Counted from the stretch's first letter, positions 1 through 8,971 are shown. The stretch is 64,000 nucleotides of DNA from Paenibacillus typhae (GCF_900099765.1 NZ_FNDX01000013.1:1-64000), one strand, 5' to 3'. The notes: generated by a model from the sequence alone, not told the origin. Numbers and translations: made by a program.

Positions 1-343
1 GCCTCTGCTGACTTCTCACAGCAAGCTTTACTCCGTCGTTCGGATTTTTTTCCCTACTTGACGTCTGTGAGACCTCCCCGGGTAAGAGCGATAACTTTCC
101 CCTCATCTATCTGCCACATTTACATCCTGGAATTCGGGCAGTATTGGACTTTGCTTTGTAGTGCAAGCTCGTCCGTCCCAGCATGCCTTCTATGTGATTT
201 CTGTTCGTCAGACCGAGGGTTTGCCTCCGGCTTCCTTCAGATTCCGCCTCGCGGCGGACACCCTTGCCCTTGGCTAACAGTTCCTACTGCCAAGCCTGTA
301 GCGGACTTTCACCGCCAAGTTATCGCCCATGCCGGGCGCACAC
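1..343 (-). mobile_element. Group IIC intron, 5' portion (runs off the left edge)
   Basis: Read on the minus strand, the sequence from 343 begins GTGTGCGCCCGGCATGGGCG and continues with blocks typical of the domain I RNA of bacterial group IIC introns (the Oceanobacillus iheyensis/B. halodurans type): GGTGAAAGTCCG, AGTAGGAACTGTTAGCC, GCAAGGGTGTCCG, GAATCTGAAGGAAGC and CGGTCTGACGAACAG. It ends at the window edge with GTCAGCAGAGGC, which in this class usually precedes the reverse-transcriptase ORF, so the maturase and 3' end should lie to the left. The intron sits immediately downstream (minus sense) of a terminator-like hairpin, the known target preference of class C introns. The plus-strand ORF through it is a shadow of the RNA. 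Confidence 0.88.
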
Positions 344-348
344 CAAAG

Positions 349-378
349 AAACCCAGGGTCTTCAGACGACCTGGGTTT
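349..378 (-). terminator. Terminator-like hairpin, target of the group IIC intron
   Basis: Perfect 9-bp stem (349-357 with 370-378, AAACCCAGG/CCTGGGTTT). In minus sense it is followed by CTTTG and then the intron 5' end at 343. The natural U-tract would have been interrupted by the insertion. Confidence 0.7.
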
Positions 379-390
379 CACGACATTCTG

Positions 391-415
391 ACGGAGGCCC
401 TTAGGCCTCCGTTTT
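391..415 (+). terminator. GC-rich hairpin with T-tail
   Basis: ACGGAGGCC (391-399) pairs with GGCCTCCGT (404-412) around a 4-nt loop, followed on the plus strand by TTTT. It overlaps the 3' end of the small minus-strand ORF at 401-556. No plus-strand gene is evident to its left, so it may simply be a structured 3' end for the minus-strand transcript. Confidence 0.45.
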
Positions 416-556
416 GCTCTCCACTTCCTGCCGACTCAGCAGCTGCCGTCTCCGCGATCCGAACTTCACCCAGACCCGGTTATCATCATCCCGGAAGAAC
501 CGGATCTTCACCCACTTCAGCGGTGTCCAGATTTCCTTGAAATAATAATTTGGCAT
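401..556 (-). CDS. Small hypothetical protein, 51 aa
   Basis: An ATG at 556 opens a 51-codon frame ending in TAA at 401. The purine stretch GGGAGAGAAG lies a few bases upstream and can serve as the ribosome site. The product begins MPNYYFKEIWTPLKWVKIRF, is rich in aromatic and basic residues, and has no hydrophobic segment or known motif. The end of the frame lies in a strong hairpin and the gene is followed by a terminator hairpin and the group IIC intron, which fits a short monocistronic unit. The family is not recognised. Length, start signal and terminator support a real gene, but not strongly. Confidence 0.45.
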   Translation of the reverse strand: MPNYYFKEIWTPLKWVKIRFFRDDDNRVWVKFGSRRRQLLSRQEVESKTEA

Positions 557-594
557 AGGACTTCTCTCCCGGAAAATAACTAGATTTGAATCTA

Positions 595-600
595 ATTATA
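595..600 (-). promoter_or_regulatory. Possible -10 element for the 51-aa ORF
   Basis: Minus-strand TATAAT at 600-595, about 40 nt before the ATG at 556. A well-spaced -35 is not obvious (CTGACA lies about 21 nt further up), so this is tentative. Confidence 0.25.
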
Positions 601-673
601 GACCGGGATAACTAATTTGTTTGTCAGAACCTGTCCGTGGAAATATGAAATGTTTTATGTTTTTTTGTCAGAA

Positions 674-979
674 TCAGTGAAACCAGCGCTTGATTTCCTG
701 CAAGGACTCCTTGGCCTCGGGCCCATTATAGCCGAAGGCATTGCCGATCATTTTAATATACTCGTTAAAGGTAGTTTCCCGGCTGTAGCGGTCGCTCCAC
801 CACCATTTTGCGTTATAGCCTGAGTTCGCACTTACGTAAGTTAGCTGTGGGGTCTGCGAGAAATTGAGGAAGCGGCCAGCAAAAAACAACACAATAAGAA
901 TTAAGAAAACAGGCAAACATAGAAAGAATGATCTCTTAGTATGTTTGCCTGGATGTATATTGCATTTAGTTTTTTTCAT
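674..979 (-). CDS. Small single-pass membrane protein at the end of the polysaccharide operon, 101 aa
   Basis: The ATG at 979 overlaps the 3' end of the upstream epimerase gene (stop at 966), suggesting translational coupling. The product has a Lys/His-rich N-terminus, one hydrophobic helix at about residues 16-35 (SFFLCLPVFLILIVLFFAGR) and an extracytoplasmic tail of about 65 residues with a striking tri-tryptophan (NAKWWWSDRYSRE) and a WF-x end. The charge pattern predicts N-in/C-out. A longer frame back to 1129 only overlaps the epimerase out of frame. The family is not recognised. Position suggests an accessory role in export or modification of the polysaccharide, which is inference only. 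Confidence 0.6.
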   Translation of the reverse strand: MKKTKCNIHPGKHTKRSFFLCLPVFLILIVLFFAGRFLNFSQTPQLTYVSANSGYNAKWWWSDRYSRETTFNEYIKMIGNAFGYNGPEAKESLQEIKRWFH

Positions 980-2051
980 TATTTTTAAGGCTATAGTAAC
1001 TGACATACCAGTCAGTAAATCTCTGAAGACCTTCTTCAATCGAAGTACTTGGTTTAAAACCCACAGCTTCTTGCAGCAAATCAGTTGATGCATATGTAGC
1101 AGGTACATCTCCTGGTTTAATGGGTTCAAATATCTTCTTAAAGATAACTTCGCTACCTGTACTCCGACTTAAACATTTTTCTAAGGTCTCAATAAAGTTC
1201 ATAAGTTTCTCAGGCTGGTTGTTACCGATATTGAAGACTCTATGCGGTACAGCTTCAGTAGATGCATTGCTCAGGATTCTTTGTACACCTTCAACAATAT
1301 CGTCAATATAGGTGAAATCTCTATATAGATCGTTATCAAAATCCCCATTGTTAAAGATCTTGATAGATTCACCAGCAAAGTACTTCTGAGTGAATCCAAA
1401 ATAAGCCATATCCGGCCGTCCCATCGGGCCATACACCGTGAAAAATCTAAGACCGGTTGCCGGAATTTTATAGAGATGACTATATGTATGGGCCATTAGC
1501 TCATTAGACTTTTTTGTAGCAGCATAAAGCGATTCAGGATGAATAACAACATCAGATTCTTCAAAAGGAACTTTTTTGTTCGATCCATACACAGAGCTTG
1601 ATGAAGCATAAACAAGGTGCTCCACTGGATATGATCTGCAGGCTTCAAGTATATTAAAGAAACCAATAATGTTACTATGAATGTAAACATCCGGGTTTTC
1701 GATGGAGTAACGCACACCAGCTTGTGCTGCCAAATTCACTACTATGTTCGGACTAAACTCTTTAAATATATCCATAATTGAATTTTTTTCAGAAATATCC
1801 ACTTTTATAAAGGTGAATTTCTCATAGGGAAATAGTAGCTTCAATCGATCTTCTTTAAGATTAGTATCGTAATAGTCGTTTATATTATCAATACCTATAA
1901 CCGTACAACCCATATCAAGAAGTTTTTTGGCTAAGTTTGAGCCAATAAAGCCAGCAGCGCCAGTTATTAGATACTTTTTAGTCACATCCAAAGGTATATA
2001 GCTCAAAACTTCGTCTCCCTTATATGTAAATGTAAGATAGTTATCTCCCAA
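966..2051 (-). CDS. NAD-dependent epimerase, UDP-glucuronate 4-epimerase-like
   Basis: 361-aa extended short-chain dehydrogenase/reductase. It has the Rossmann glycine motif GAAGFIGSNL at about residues 31-40, the segment IDNINDYYDTNLKEDRL typical of UDP-glucuronate 4-epimerases, and the catalytic YAATK motif at about 177-181. The family interconverts UDP-glucuronate and UDP-galacturonate in the cytosol. Its ATG lies inside the last codons of the UDP-glucose dehydrogenase gene (11-nt overlap), so the two are almost certainly co-translated and sequential: UDP-Glc to UDP-GlcA to UDP-GalA. A UDP-GlcA decarboxylase or other sugar epimerase is possible, but the IDNINDYYD signature favours the 4-epimerase. 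Confidence 0.85.
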   Translation of the reverse strand: MGDNYLTFTYKGDEVLSYIPLDVTKKYLITGAAGFIGSNLAKKLLDMGCTVIGIDNINDYYDTNLKEDRLKLLFPYEKFTFIKVDISEKNSIMDIFKEFSPNIVVNLAAQAGVRYSIENPDVYIHSNIIGFFNILEACRSYPVEHLVYASSSSVYGSNKKVPFEESDVVIHPESLYAATKKSNELMAHTYSHLYKIPATGLRFFTVYGPMGRPDMAYFGFTQKYFAGESIKIFNNGDFDNDLYRDFTYIDDIVEGVQRILSNASTEAVPHRVFNIGNNQPEKLMNFIETLEKCLSRSTGSEVIFKKIFEPIKPGDVPATYASTDLLQEAVGFKPSTSIEEGLQRFTDWYVSYYSLKNNEKN

Positions 2052-3396
2052 TGGAGTAATATTCTATTCCTGTAGCTTTCATCTCTTCAACATGATATAG
2101 ATTACGCCCATCATAAACCAAAGGTGTTCTCATCAGCTCTTTGAACATGTCTGGCGTGACAGCTTTAATCTCACTCCACTCAGTAAAAATAAAGCAGACA
2201 TTAGCATTATCTAACGCAGCCTCAGGATTATCTACATAAGAGATATTTCCATTTCTGTTTTTGCCTTCAGGGAATTTTCTTGAAAAGTTGTTCTTACCTA
2301 CAGGATCATAAGCATATACATCAGCTCCCTGATCTAACAACAAGGGGATATTCTCTAGCGATGCAGCTTCTCTTAAATCATCTGTGCCTGGCTTAAAGGT
2401 AAGTCCCAACACGGCCACCTTCAGTCCACTAAATGTAATTAATCTTTTTGAAGCCTTCTTATATAGAATGGTTTTCTGAGTGGTATTTACATCAATAGCA
2501 GCCTTAACCGTCTTCAGCTCATATCCATGCTGGCGTGCTAAATACTCTAGAGCTTTAGTATCTTTTGGAAAACAACTTCCGCCATAACCGATACCTGCGT
2601 TTAGGAATTTGCTGCCGATACGCTCATCATATGACATTCCCTTAGCCACATCCTGAATGTCAGCACCTACTAATTCACACAGATTAGCAATATCATTCAT
2701 GTAGGATATTTTTAGAGCCAAGAAATCATTGGATGCATATTTAATCATTTCTGCAGATCTTCTTCTTACAGAAACAACGGGAATATTGAAGGGCTCATAA
2801 ATATTCTTTAGAAGCTCCTCGGCCCATTCACTCTCGGTTCCAATAATAATTCTTGCAGCCTGCAATGTATCTTTCACAGCCGTACCTTGAGCTAAAAACT
2901 CCGGATTAGAAGCTACCTCGACTCTAATTTTTTTACCTTTTCCATTCCCATTGCCTGTTACGCCTTCAGCATCATAGGGCAAGAAATCATGAATAAATTG
3001 TTCTACTTTATCATTAGTTCCAACCGGAACTGTAGATTTAACGACAACAAGACAATCCTTCTCAATAGTCTCGGCAATTTGTCTAGCTACAGTTGCAATA
3101 TAAGCCAAGTTTGCTGAACCATCTGGCTGTTCAGGAGTTCCCACACCAATAAAGATCGCATCGGCATTTCTATAAGCCTCAGCATAATCTGTTGTATAGT
3201 CAATTCTACCAGCAGCATAATTTTTTTGCATAAGTTCTTCCAGACCAGCTTCATAAATCGGAGAGACACCGGATTTCATTAACTGTACTTTGTTCTCATC
3301 AATGTCTACACAAGTTACACTATGACCTACCTCTGCGAAGCATACGCCTGCTACTAAGCCTACATAGCCAGTTCCGGCAACTGCTATTTTATACAT
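2041..3396 (-). CDS. ugd: UDP-glucose 6-dehydrogenase
   Basis: 451-aa protein that oxidises UDP-glucose to UDP-glucuronate with two NAD+. The N-terminal Rossmann motif GTGYVGLVAGVCFAEVGH is at 8-25, STVPVGT at 121-127, and the catalytic cysteine is Cys275 in GIGYGGSCFPKDTKAL. The C-terminal UDP-binding domain is complete (GLTFKPGTDDLREA). An unusual short Gly/Asn/Lys insertion (GNGNGKGKK, about 148-156) precedes the NPEFLAQGTA block. It lies just downstream of the flippase gene and overlaps the epimerase gene, and supplies uronic acid precursors for the polysaccharide. Confidence 0.95.
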   Translation of the reverse strand: MYKIAVAGTGYVGLVAGVCFAEVGHSVTCVDIDENKVQLMKSGVSPIYEAGLEELMQKNYAAGRIDYTTDYAEAYRNADAIFIGVGTPEQPDGSANLAYIATVARQIAETIEKDCLVVVKSTVPVGTNDKVEQFIHDFLPYDAEGVTGNGNGKGKKIRVEVASNPEFLAQGTAVKDTLQAARIIIGTESEWAEELLKNIYEPFNIPVVSVRRRSAEMIKYASNDFLALKISYMNDIANLCELVGADIQDVAKGMSYDERIGSKFLNAGIGYGGSCFPKDTKALEYLARQHGYELKTVKAAIDVNTTQKTILYKKASKRLITFSGLKVAVLGLTFKPGTDDLREAASLENIPLLLDQGADVYAYDPVGKNNFSRKFPEGKNRNGNISYVDNPEAALDNANVCFIFTEWSEIKAVTPDMFKELMRTPLVYDGRNLYHVEEMKATGIEYYSIGR

Positions 3397-3428
3397 AATC
3401 GATCATCCCTTACCTTCATCTTTAAATT

Positions 3429-4784
3429 TTAAATAGTTTCAACAATACCCAATAACAATAAAAAACTTCTTAGAACACTAAACACCAATAAAATCAATAC
3501 TATTTCAATAAACAAAGGTTTTAGATAGCGGCTAATATTTATTTTAGTTGTTTTGAAAATAAAGCAAAAATAAACAACTTGTATTATACAAAAAGTTAAA
3601 CTGAATAATGATACACTGATATAAACACTGTTAAATATTTTAGCACCTATCCAAATTCCAATTGTTATACCTATTAACTGAATTAGCCCGGAAACTAATA
3701 GATATTTTTGACGGTCGATTACAGTTGCAATGCCATCAACTGACATAGATAAGAATAAGAAAAAACCATAAAAAGTCATGATCCGCAAAATATTCGCTCC
3801 AATAATATACTCCGAACCAAAAAGAAGGAGAATGACTATGTCACCTATACAAAGCATTAATATGATTGGAATAAATGAAATTTTCATGGCCTTCGACAGC
3901 AATTTCAAGGTGTATTCTCCAATTTCTCCTCCCTTTCTTTTGATTTCAGATGCGGTTTGGAAAAAGACTTTTCCCAAGGAACTTGCTAGAAATGTAATTG
4001 GCATACCTAATACTCTCATTGAAATATAATAGTACCCCAATACTTTAGGTCCAAAAAACAAATTGATCAGTAATGTGGGCAACTGACCTTTAACCTGTAA
4101 AACTATGTTTGAAGGCATTTGGTAAGATACAAATTTATAATGTTTTTTACAAATCTGCACATAATCTTGCTTAGCAAAAGAAAAAAAGCCTTTGGGCAAA
4201 AATCGCTTCATATGAATTAAAGTAACAACTTGCCCCAAAATAATACATATATAATATCCGAATGAAACATAACCAGATAAACCAATAACCAATCCTATTA
4301 ACAACACAACACCATTATTAATTATAGGATTTAACATTAGTAACTTGTACTGCTTTCTTCGATTAAGCCATGTATAGCATATTTTTATTTGTTGGGATGA
4401 AAAAATAAGAGCTGCTAACACTATAGCGACAAATAACGGGTTCTGATCAACCGATTCAAAGAATACGTTAGAAAAGAAAAAGAAAATCATTCCAAACAAT
4501 AGGCTCATTCCTAAACTTATAGTTGAAACAATCTTATACACTTTTCCTGCTTCCTCTTCTTCCTCTTCTACCATTATTGCATTAGACATACCTAAATCTG
4601 AGAATGAGTTTATTATGACAGCTACAGATGTGAACAAAGCCATATTCCCCATAACAGTAGGACCGTAAATTCTTGTGAAAATCGGCAGTGAAATAATAGA
4701 AATTAGTTGACCTAAAATAGTGCCCAGTGATAACTTCCCAACATTTTTAAAATTTTCTGAAAATCTCTTAGTTACAAGATTCAT
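3429..4784 (-). CDS. Wzx-like polysaccharide flippase
   Basis: 451-aa polytopic membrane protein with about 12-14 predicted helices, starting KLSLGTILGQLISIISLPIF as in the oligosaccharide flippase (MOP/PST) family. These proteins move undecaprenyl-linked repeat units across the membrane. The first residues overlap the end of the polymerase gene by 4 nt (ATGA). A run of five glutamates (VEEEEEEAGK) lies in an early cytoplasmic loop. The DNA is markedly AT-rich. With the Wzy-like neighbour it defines a Wzx/Wzy-type pathway rather than ABC export. Confidence 0.88.
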   Translation of the reverse strand: MNLVTKRFSENFKNVGKLSLGTILGQLISIISLPIFTRIYGPTVMGNMALFTSVAVIINSFSDLGMSNAIMVEEEEEEAGKVYKIVSTISLGMSLLFGMIFFFFSNVFFESVDQNPLFVAIVLAALIFSSQQIKICYTWLNRRKQYKLLMLNPIINNGVVLLIGLVIGLSGYVSFGYYICIILGQVVTLIHMKRFLPKGFFSFAKQDYVQICKKHYKFVSYQMPSNIVLQVKGQLPTLLINLFFGPKVLGYYYISMRVLGMPITFLASSLGKVFFQTASEIKRKGGEIGEYTLKLLSKAMKISFIPIILMLCIGDIVILLLFGSEYIIGANILRIMTFYGFFLFLSMSVDGIATVIDRQKYLLVSGLIQLIGITIGIWIGAKIFNSVYISVSLFSLTFCIIQVVYFCFIFKTTKINISRYLKPLFIEIVLILLVFSVLRSFLLLLGIVETI

Positions 4785-6064
4785 ATTTTGCTCACCTTGC
4801 TCAATCTTTCCTCAACTTGCACCTTTATATTGCATAAACAAGATATTAAACTCAAAAAACATATATAAGGTAAACTAAGATAAGTTACAGCACCAAAATC
4901 ATTAATTAGCAATGAGAATATAAATACAATTGCAAACAGGTGGATACTATTTTTTGTTAATTTAAAACGCGTATAACATTTTTTAAGCATTAGAACAATA
5001 CTAGCATAGTAGATGCCAAAGCCAATAATGCCAGTTGAAGCTAACAACTCTACGTAATTGTTGTGTGCATAGAGTCTAATTCCAATTGTTCTTTCAGCAT
5101 AATCTCTAAATGCTCCAAATCCGTATCCAAAAATAGGATACTCATAAAAACAACGTATAGCACTTTCAAGTAGTAACCTTCTGACATTAAAGGAGTTATC
5201 AGATTCCTTCCCCTGTAAGCCTGAAATAAAACTTTCTAATCGCCTTCCGGCTGTAGAGGAAAAGTATTCATTATACATTAATAGTCTAAAAGCTATAATT
5301 AACATAATTAATGCAACTAGAATTTTTATTAAGCCAATAAGCAGCTTTTTTTTGCTTTGCGAATTAAAAAACATATAGAGAAGACCAAAAACAATCGGTA
5401 TTAATATTGCTTTACGAATCCCACTTGAAACACATATAAAAAAAAGAAAAGCTATAATTACTATAATAACTTGTTTTTTTGTTGTCATTTTTTGTTGGTA
5501 TAATAACCAAATAGCTATACACAAACTAATCATTAAATAGTATATAAACATTGTGTATTGGTTCCCAAATAATTCAGCACCAATTCTTGTGTATTTATTA
5601 AATCCTTGAATATCACTTATTACTGCCAAGAAAGAAACAATAATAGTACTCACTAAAAATGTTCCAAAAGCATTCTTAACTTTATTAAAAATTTGATCAT
5701 TATGCTCCATAACATACCATGACAAAATATAGCTATAGAACAAAAAAGGTATAACCATAATTAAAATGGAATATGTAGAAGAGATATCTTTTGAAAAAAA
5801 AGTACTAACTAATCCATATAAAAGCAGCATTGTATATCCAGTATTAAATCCAGATGATTTTATAAACTTACTATTATATTTTATTAGCCTTATTAGCCCC
5901 AATATCGAAATTCCAATCAATATTAAAGCGAATATTTTATCTTCTATTAAATATTGAAAAGGGATAAGAAATATACCTATATTCAATATGTTAAATTTCT
6001 TCCTTGCAATACCTTTAAGAATCATTTTATCATTCCTTACTACTTTAGCGTTTTTATTCTCCAT
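4781..6064 (-). CDS. Wzy-like O-antigen polymerase/ligase
   Basis: 427-aa membrane protein with about 10-12 hydrophobic helices and the family signature near the C-terminus (FGYGFGAFRDYAE, then YAHNNYVELLASTGIIGFG), which places it in the O-antigen ligase/polymerase superfamily. It probably polymerises lipid-linked repeat units outside the membrane. Its ATG overlaps the preceding glycosyltransferase gene by 11 nt and its stop overlaps the flippase start by 4 nt. A second methionine at residue 14 (MILKGIARKK) is an alternative start. Strongly AT-rich. Wzy and WaaL types cannot be told apart from sequence alone, but context favours Wzy. Confidence 0.85.
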   Translation of the reverse strand: MENKNAKVVRNDKMILKGIARKKFNILNIGIFLIPFQYLIEDKIFALILIGISILGLIRLIKYNSKFIKSSGFNTGYTMLLLYGLVSTFFSKDISSTYSILIMVIPFLFYSYILSWYVMEHNDQIFNKVKNAFGTFLVSTIIVSFLAVISDIQGFNKYTRIGAELFGNQYTMFIYYLMISLCIAIWLLYQQKMTTKKQVIIVIIAFLFFICVSSGIRKAILIPIVFGLLYMFFNSQSKKKLLIGLIKILVALIMLIIAFRLLMYNEYFSSTAGRRLESFISGLQGKESDNSFNVRRLLLESAIRCFYEYPIFGYGFGAFRDYAERTIGIRLYAHNNYVELLASTGIIGFGIYYASIVLMLKKCYTRFKLTKNSIHLFAIVFIFSLLINDFGAVTYLSLPYICFLSLISCLCNIKVQVEERLSKVSKI

Positions 6065-7193
6065 CAGAAAAATCCATTTTTTTCATAAAAGGAATATTAC
6101 ACAAAGAATTTGAATCCCTATATATCTGTGAATCCTCATACATAAATGAAAGAATATTGTGCTCCATAACCTCTAAGTATTTCTTGTACTCTATACTCCC
6201 ATTATAATAATTACTATTTTCTGATATCATTTTATATTTGGGTAGATCGCTTGGTAAAAACTTATAGTGTAAAAGTGCGGCAAGGCATTCAGAATTTTTA
6301 TTTTTATTAAATGGAAACAAAAAATGCGACCTACTTTGAATATCTCCTTTACTAAAATAGCAAAGCGGATACTTAGTTAACCATGGATTTTGATTAAACA
6401 TTCTTTCTCTGGGTCCCCCAGTAATTAGCTCTATATAATCCCTTTCTTCTTTTTTGTAGCTATTTAAATCAAAATATATACATTGGGTTAGATAATCTTC
6501 ATCATTATTTTGTAAGTAAAATGCATCTTCAGCGTACATATCAACCATTAACCCACGTATTCTAGTAATTGAATGATTAACACAATATTTAATTAAACAT
6601 TCAATAGGGTACTCCTCCATTTGTTGATACACAAACAATTCATCAGAATCCACAATAAGGTACCATCTGTTTAAGCCATAATAAGCAATCAATCTGTTAA
6701 TCCATGCCTCTCTTCTATTAGTTGTGTACTTATCGTCATTTGTAAACAAATCAATATCGGGTTGATCTTTTACCCATTCAGCAGTTCCATCAGTTGATAT
6801 GTTATCAAGTATTGCGAAATGAGTAACCCCAATTCCCCTATGATGATCTACCATCTTCTTTAATTTCATGAGGTCATTTTTAACGACACATAATAGTATG
6901 ACCTCTCTATTGTCGTAATTAAATTTTGATTGACTAACTAACTCTATATTATTCTCAAAAAAATCATATGCTACTTCACTTTCATTTAGATTTGACAAAA
7001 TAAATTTTTTAAATGATCTATGCCAAACCTCTAATCCATCTTTAATATTTAAGCCATTAGTTTCTTTTACTTTCCTATCAAGTATATTTTTTGTTTTCAC
7101 AATACTAAACGGCTTTCTAAAATTAGATATTTCTCGTAAATACAGCTTTGTTTTCAATGGTAATTTCGCAATAGCCTTCTTAATGATTTTCAT
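6054..7193 (-). CDS. Glycosyltransferase, family 2-like (Glyco_tranf_2_4 type)
   Basis: 379 aa. The central part reads VILLCVVKNDLMKLKKMVDH, then GVTHFAILDNISTDGT and WYLIVDSDELFVY. This is the pattern of GT-A enzymes of the Glyco_tranf_2_4 / GT92-like group, with a DSDE acidic metal site in place of the usual DxD. It has no membrane segment and probably adds one sugar to the lipid-linked repeat unit on the cytoplasmic face. SD GGAG lies 11 nt before the ATG. AT-rich like its neighbours. The substrate cannot be predicted. Confidence 0.8.
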   Translation of the reverse strand: MKIIKKAIAKLPLKTKLYLREISNFRKPFSIVKTKNILDRKVKETNGLNIKDGLEVWHRSFKKFILSNLNESEVAYDFFENNIELVSQSKFNYDNREVILLCVVKNDLMKLKKMVDHHRGIGVTHFAILDNISTDGTAEWVKDQPDIDLFTNDDKYTTNRREAWINRLIAYYGLNRWYLIVDSDELFVYQQMEEYPIECLIKYCVNHSITRIRGLMVDMYAEDAFYLQNNDEDYLTQCIYFDLNSYKKEERDYIELITGGPRERMFNQNPWLTKYPLCYFSKGDIQSRSHFLFPFNKNKNSECLAALLHYKFLPSDLPKYKMISENSNYYNGSIEYKKYLEVMEHNILSFMYEDSQIYRDSNSLCNIPFMKKMDFSDGE

Positions 7194-7231
7194 TTTGAGT
7201 AACTCCTATATTTTATAAAATCATTCATATT

Positions 7232-8191
7232 TCACTTCGAAATCATTCTATATACAAAGGCATACAACTTACTACTACATGATAACATTAACAGTTGAAT
7301 TAAATTTTTCCTGCTATAGACACGGCTATACATAAATCTCAAATCAATAGAATCTTTATATTCTTTTCGATGTAATTTTCCTGTTTTTATAGCACTCAAA
7401 TACTTTGTCACCAAATTGTTCATTAACATTTTTTTTAATTCAACATTACCGACCTGCTCATAAAGACTCGACAATTCATTACATGTTTCAATAATATGTA
7501 AACCATTAACAGATAAGTCTTTACTCATAGTAATAGAGGAGCTCCTAATAATATAGTTATAAAATATAATATCTGTGCAAATCACATTGTTAGCCTTCAA
7601 GAGAACTCGCGGAGTAAACTGCTCGTCTTCATGTAATAATCCCACTTTAAATTCCAAGTTGTTCTTTTTCAAAAATTCATTTCTATACAAGTTTAGCCAC
7701 ACTGCCATGTGTAAGCTTTCCGTCTTTAATTCTTTTAGCATATAATTGGGTCCAGATAATAAAGCATAATTCTCGGTTCCTTTATGCATCAGATAAGTCG
7801 TTGTGTCATTATGAATTTTCCTCGCATTACCAATGATTAAATCAGGAGCATCAGAAGAAAACTGCTTAATGACATTGTATAATTTTTCGCATGCATCCAA
7901 TTCAATATAGTCATCAGAATCAACAAAAAGCACGTACTCTCCCCTTGAAACTTTTAGTCCAAAGTTTCTTGCGTCTGACAACCCCCCATTCAATTTATGA
8001 ATGACTTGAATTCTCTGATCCATATTTTCATATTTATCACAAATTGAAGAACTTCCATCTGTACTTCCATCATTAACTAAAATAATTTCTACGTTCCTAT
8101 AAGTTTGATTAACTAGACTTTGCATGCATCGTTCTAAATATTGCTCAACATTATAAATTGGAACAACTATAGAAATTTGCGGATATTTCAT
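7232..8191 (-). CDS. Family 2 glycosyltransferase
   Basis: 319-aa GT-A enzyme with the classic N-terminus ISIVVPIYNVEQYLERCMQS, the nucleotide-binding VNDGSTDGSS, GGLSDARNFGL, and the metal-binding VDSDDYIE at about residue 92. It transfers a sugar from a nucleotide donor during repeat-unit assembly. The SD (GAGGAG) lies inside the last codons of the upstream glycosyltransferase gene and the intergenic gap is 3 nt, so the genes are coupled. EpsJ/CpsI-type enzymes are the nearest recognisable relatives. Donor and acceptor are unknown. Confidence 0.9.
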   Translation of the reverse strand: MKYPQISIVVPIYNVEQYLERCMQSLVNQTYRNVEIILVNDGSTDGSSSICDKYENMDQRIQVIHKLNGGLSDARNFGLKVSRGEYVLFVDSDDYIELDACEKLYNVIKQFSSDAPDLIIGNARKIHNDTTTYLMHKGTENYALLSGPNYMLKELKTESLHMAVWLNLYRNEFLKKNNLEFKVGLLHEDEQFTPRVLLKANNVICTDIIFYNYIIRSSSITMSKDLSVNGLHIIETCNELSSLYEQVGNVELKKMLMNNLVTKYLSAIKTGKLHRKEYKDSIDLRFMYSRVYSRKNLIQLLMLSCSSKLYAFVYRMISK

Positions 8192-8194
8192 AAT

Positions 8195-8971
8195 CTAGAT
8201 CTCCTCAACACCCTTAAGCATTAATTTGTAAGCTTCCAACACATTTTTCTCATTTGCAAACATTTTTCGATGACGAATAACAAATTGCAAGCAAAGCAAT
8301 CGTGCCCATTTTTTTGAAATAAAATAAAATAATACTCCTTTATCCTTAAAAAACTTATCGTTATATCCTTTAAACCATGTAGATTCTTCTTGTTTCACAT
8401 AACCAATAATGGTTGGATCAGTATATATCTTTAACCCTTTTTGTATGCATTCCGAAATAAAAAGACTATCTTCTCCACTGCCATACTTCGCGCCTCCACC
8501 AAAGAGTAAGGAGAAATATATGTTTGCTTGCTTTAATTTTTCTGTCCTAAAGGCAACCTTAACAGCCCCATACTTTAAGCAGTTATACCATCTTACTCTG
8601 CTTTTCTTTTTTATAATATGAGTTGGCCTTAAATGATTTTTACTTGGAACATTAAAGAATATCATATCTGCGTGAGGATTTTCCTCAAATGATTTAATGA
8701 CAGCTTCTCTATACCCATCAATATAGATGACATCATCATCTGCTAATAGACTTATTTCTGCACTTGCTCTCATTAATGCATTATTTCTACTAAGTCCGAT
8801 GCCTCGTTCATCAAAAGACAGAAAGTTAACCTTATAATCGTTAAATATCAGTGTATTTGAACAAAAGCTATCAGATTGATTAATTACAATAGCATCAGAT
8901 TGAATATTCATCTCTTCAAGTAAACCAAGACCTTTTTGATTCATTGTAGAAATCAACACTTCCAAGTTCAT
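8195..8971 (-). CDS. Glycosyltransferase family A protein
   Basis: 258 aa from the ATG at 8971, chosen because AAAGGGAA lies about 9 nt upstream and the protein then begins directly with MNLEVLISTMNQKGLGLLEE. The longer frame to 9097 would overlap the upstream gene by 47 nt and add a Lys-rich tail atypical for the family. The GT-A features are RGIGLSRNNALMRASAEI followed by LLADDDVIY, the donor metal site. It resembles short glycosyltransferases found in capsule clusters and lacks a membrane helix. Donor and acceptor are unknown. Confidence 0.82.
   Translation of the reverse strand: MNLEVLISTMNQKGLGLLEEMNIQSDAIVINQSDSFCSNTLIFNDYKVNFLSFDERGIGLSRNNALMRASAEISLLADDDVIYIDGYREAVIKSFEENPHADMIFFNVPSKNHLRPTHIIKKKSRVRWYNCLKYGAVKVAFRTEKLKQANIYFSLLFGGGAKYGSGEDSLFISECIQKGLKIYTDPTIIGYVKQEESTWFKGYNDKFFKDKGVLFYFISKKWARLLCLQFVIRHRKMFANEKNVLEAYKLMLKGVEEI

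Noticed and set aside
58..540. 160-aa plus-strand ORF at the left edge
   Set aside because: It runs antisense through the conserved group IIC intron RNA; the open frame is a by-product of that RNA sequence.
674..1129. Longer 151-aa version of the small membrane protein
   Set aside because: The extra 50 residues overlap the epimerase gene in another frame; the ATG at 979 fits the coupled start and the signal-anchor pattern.
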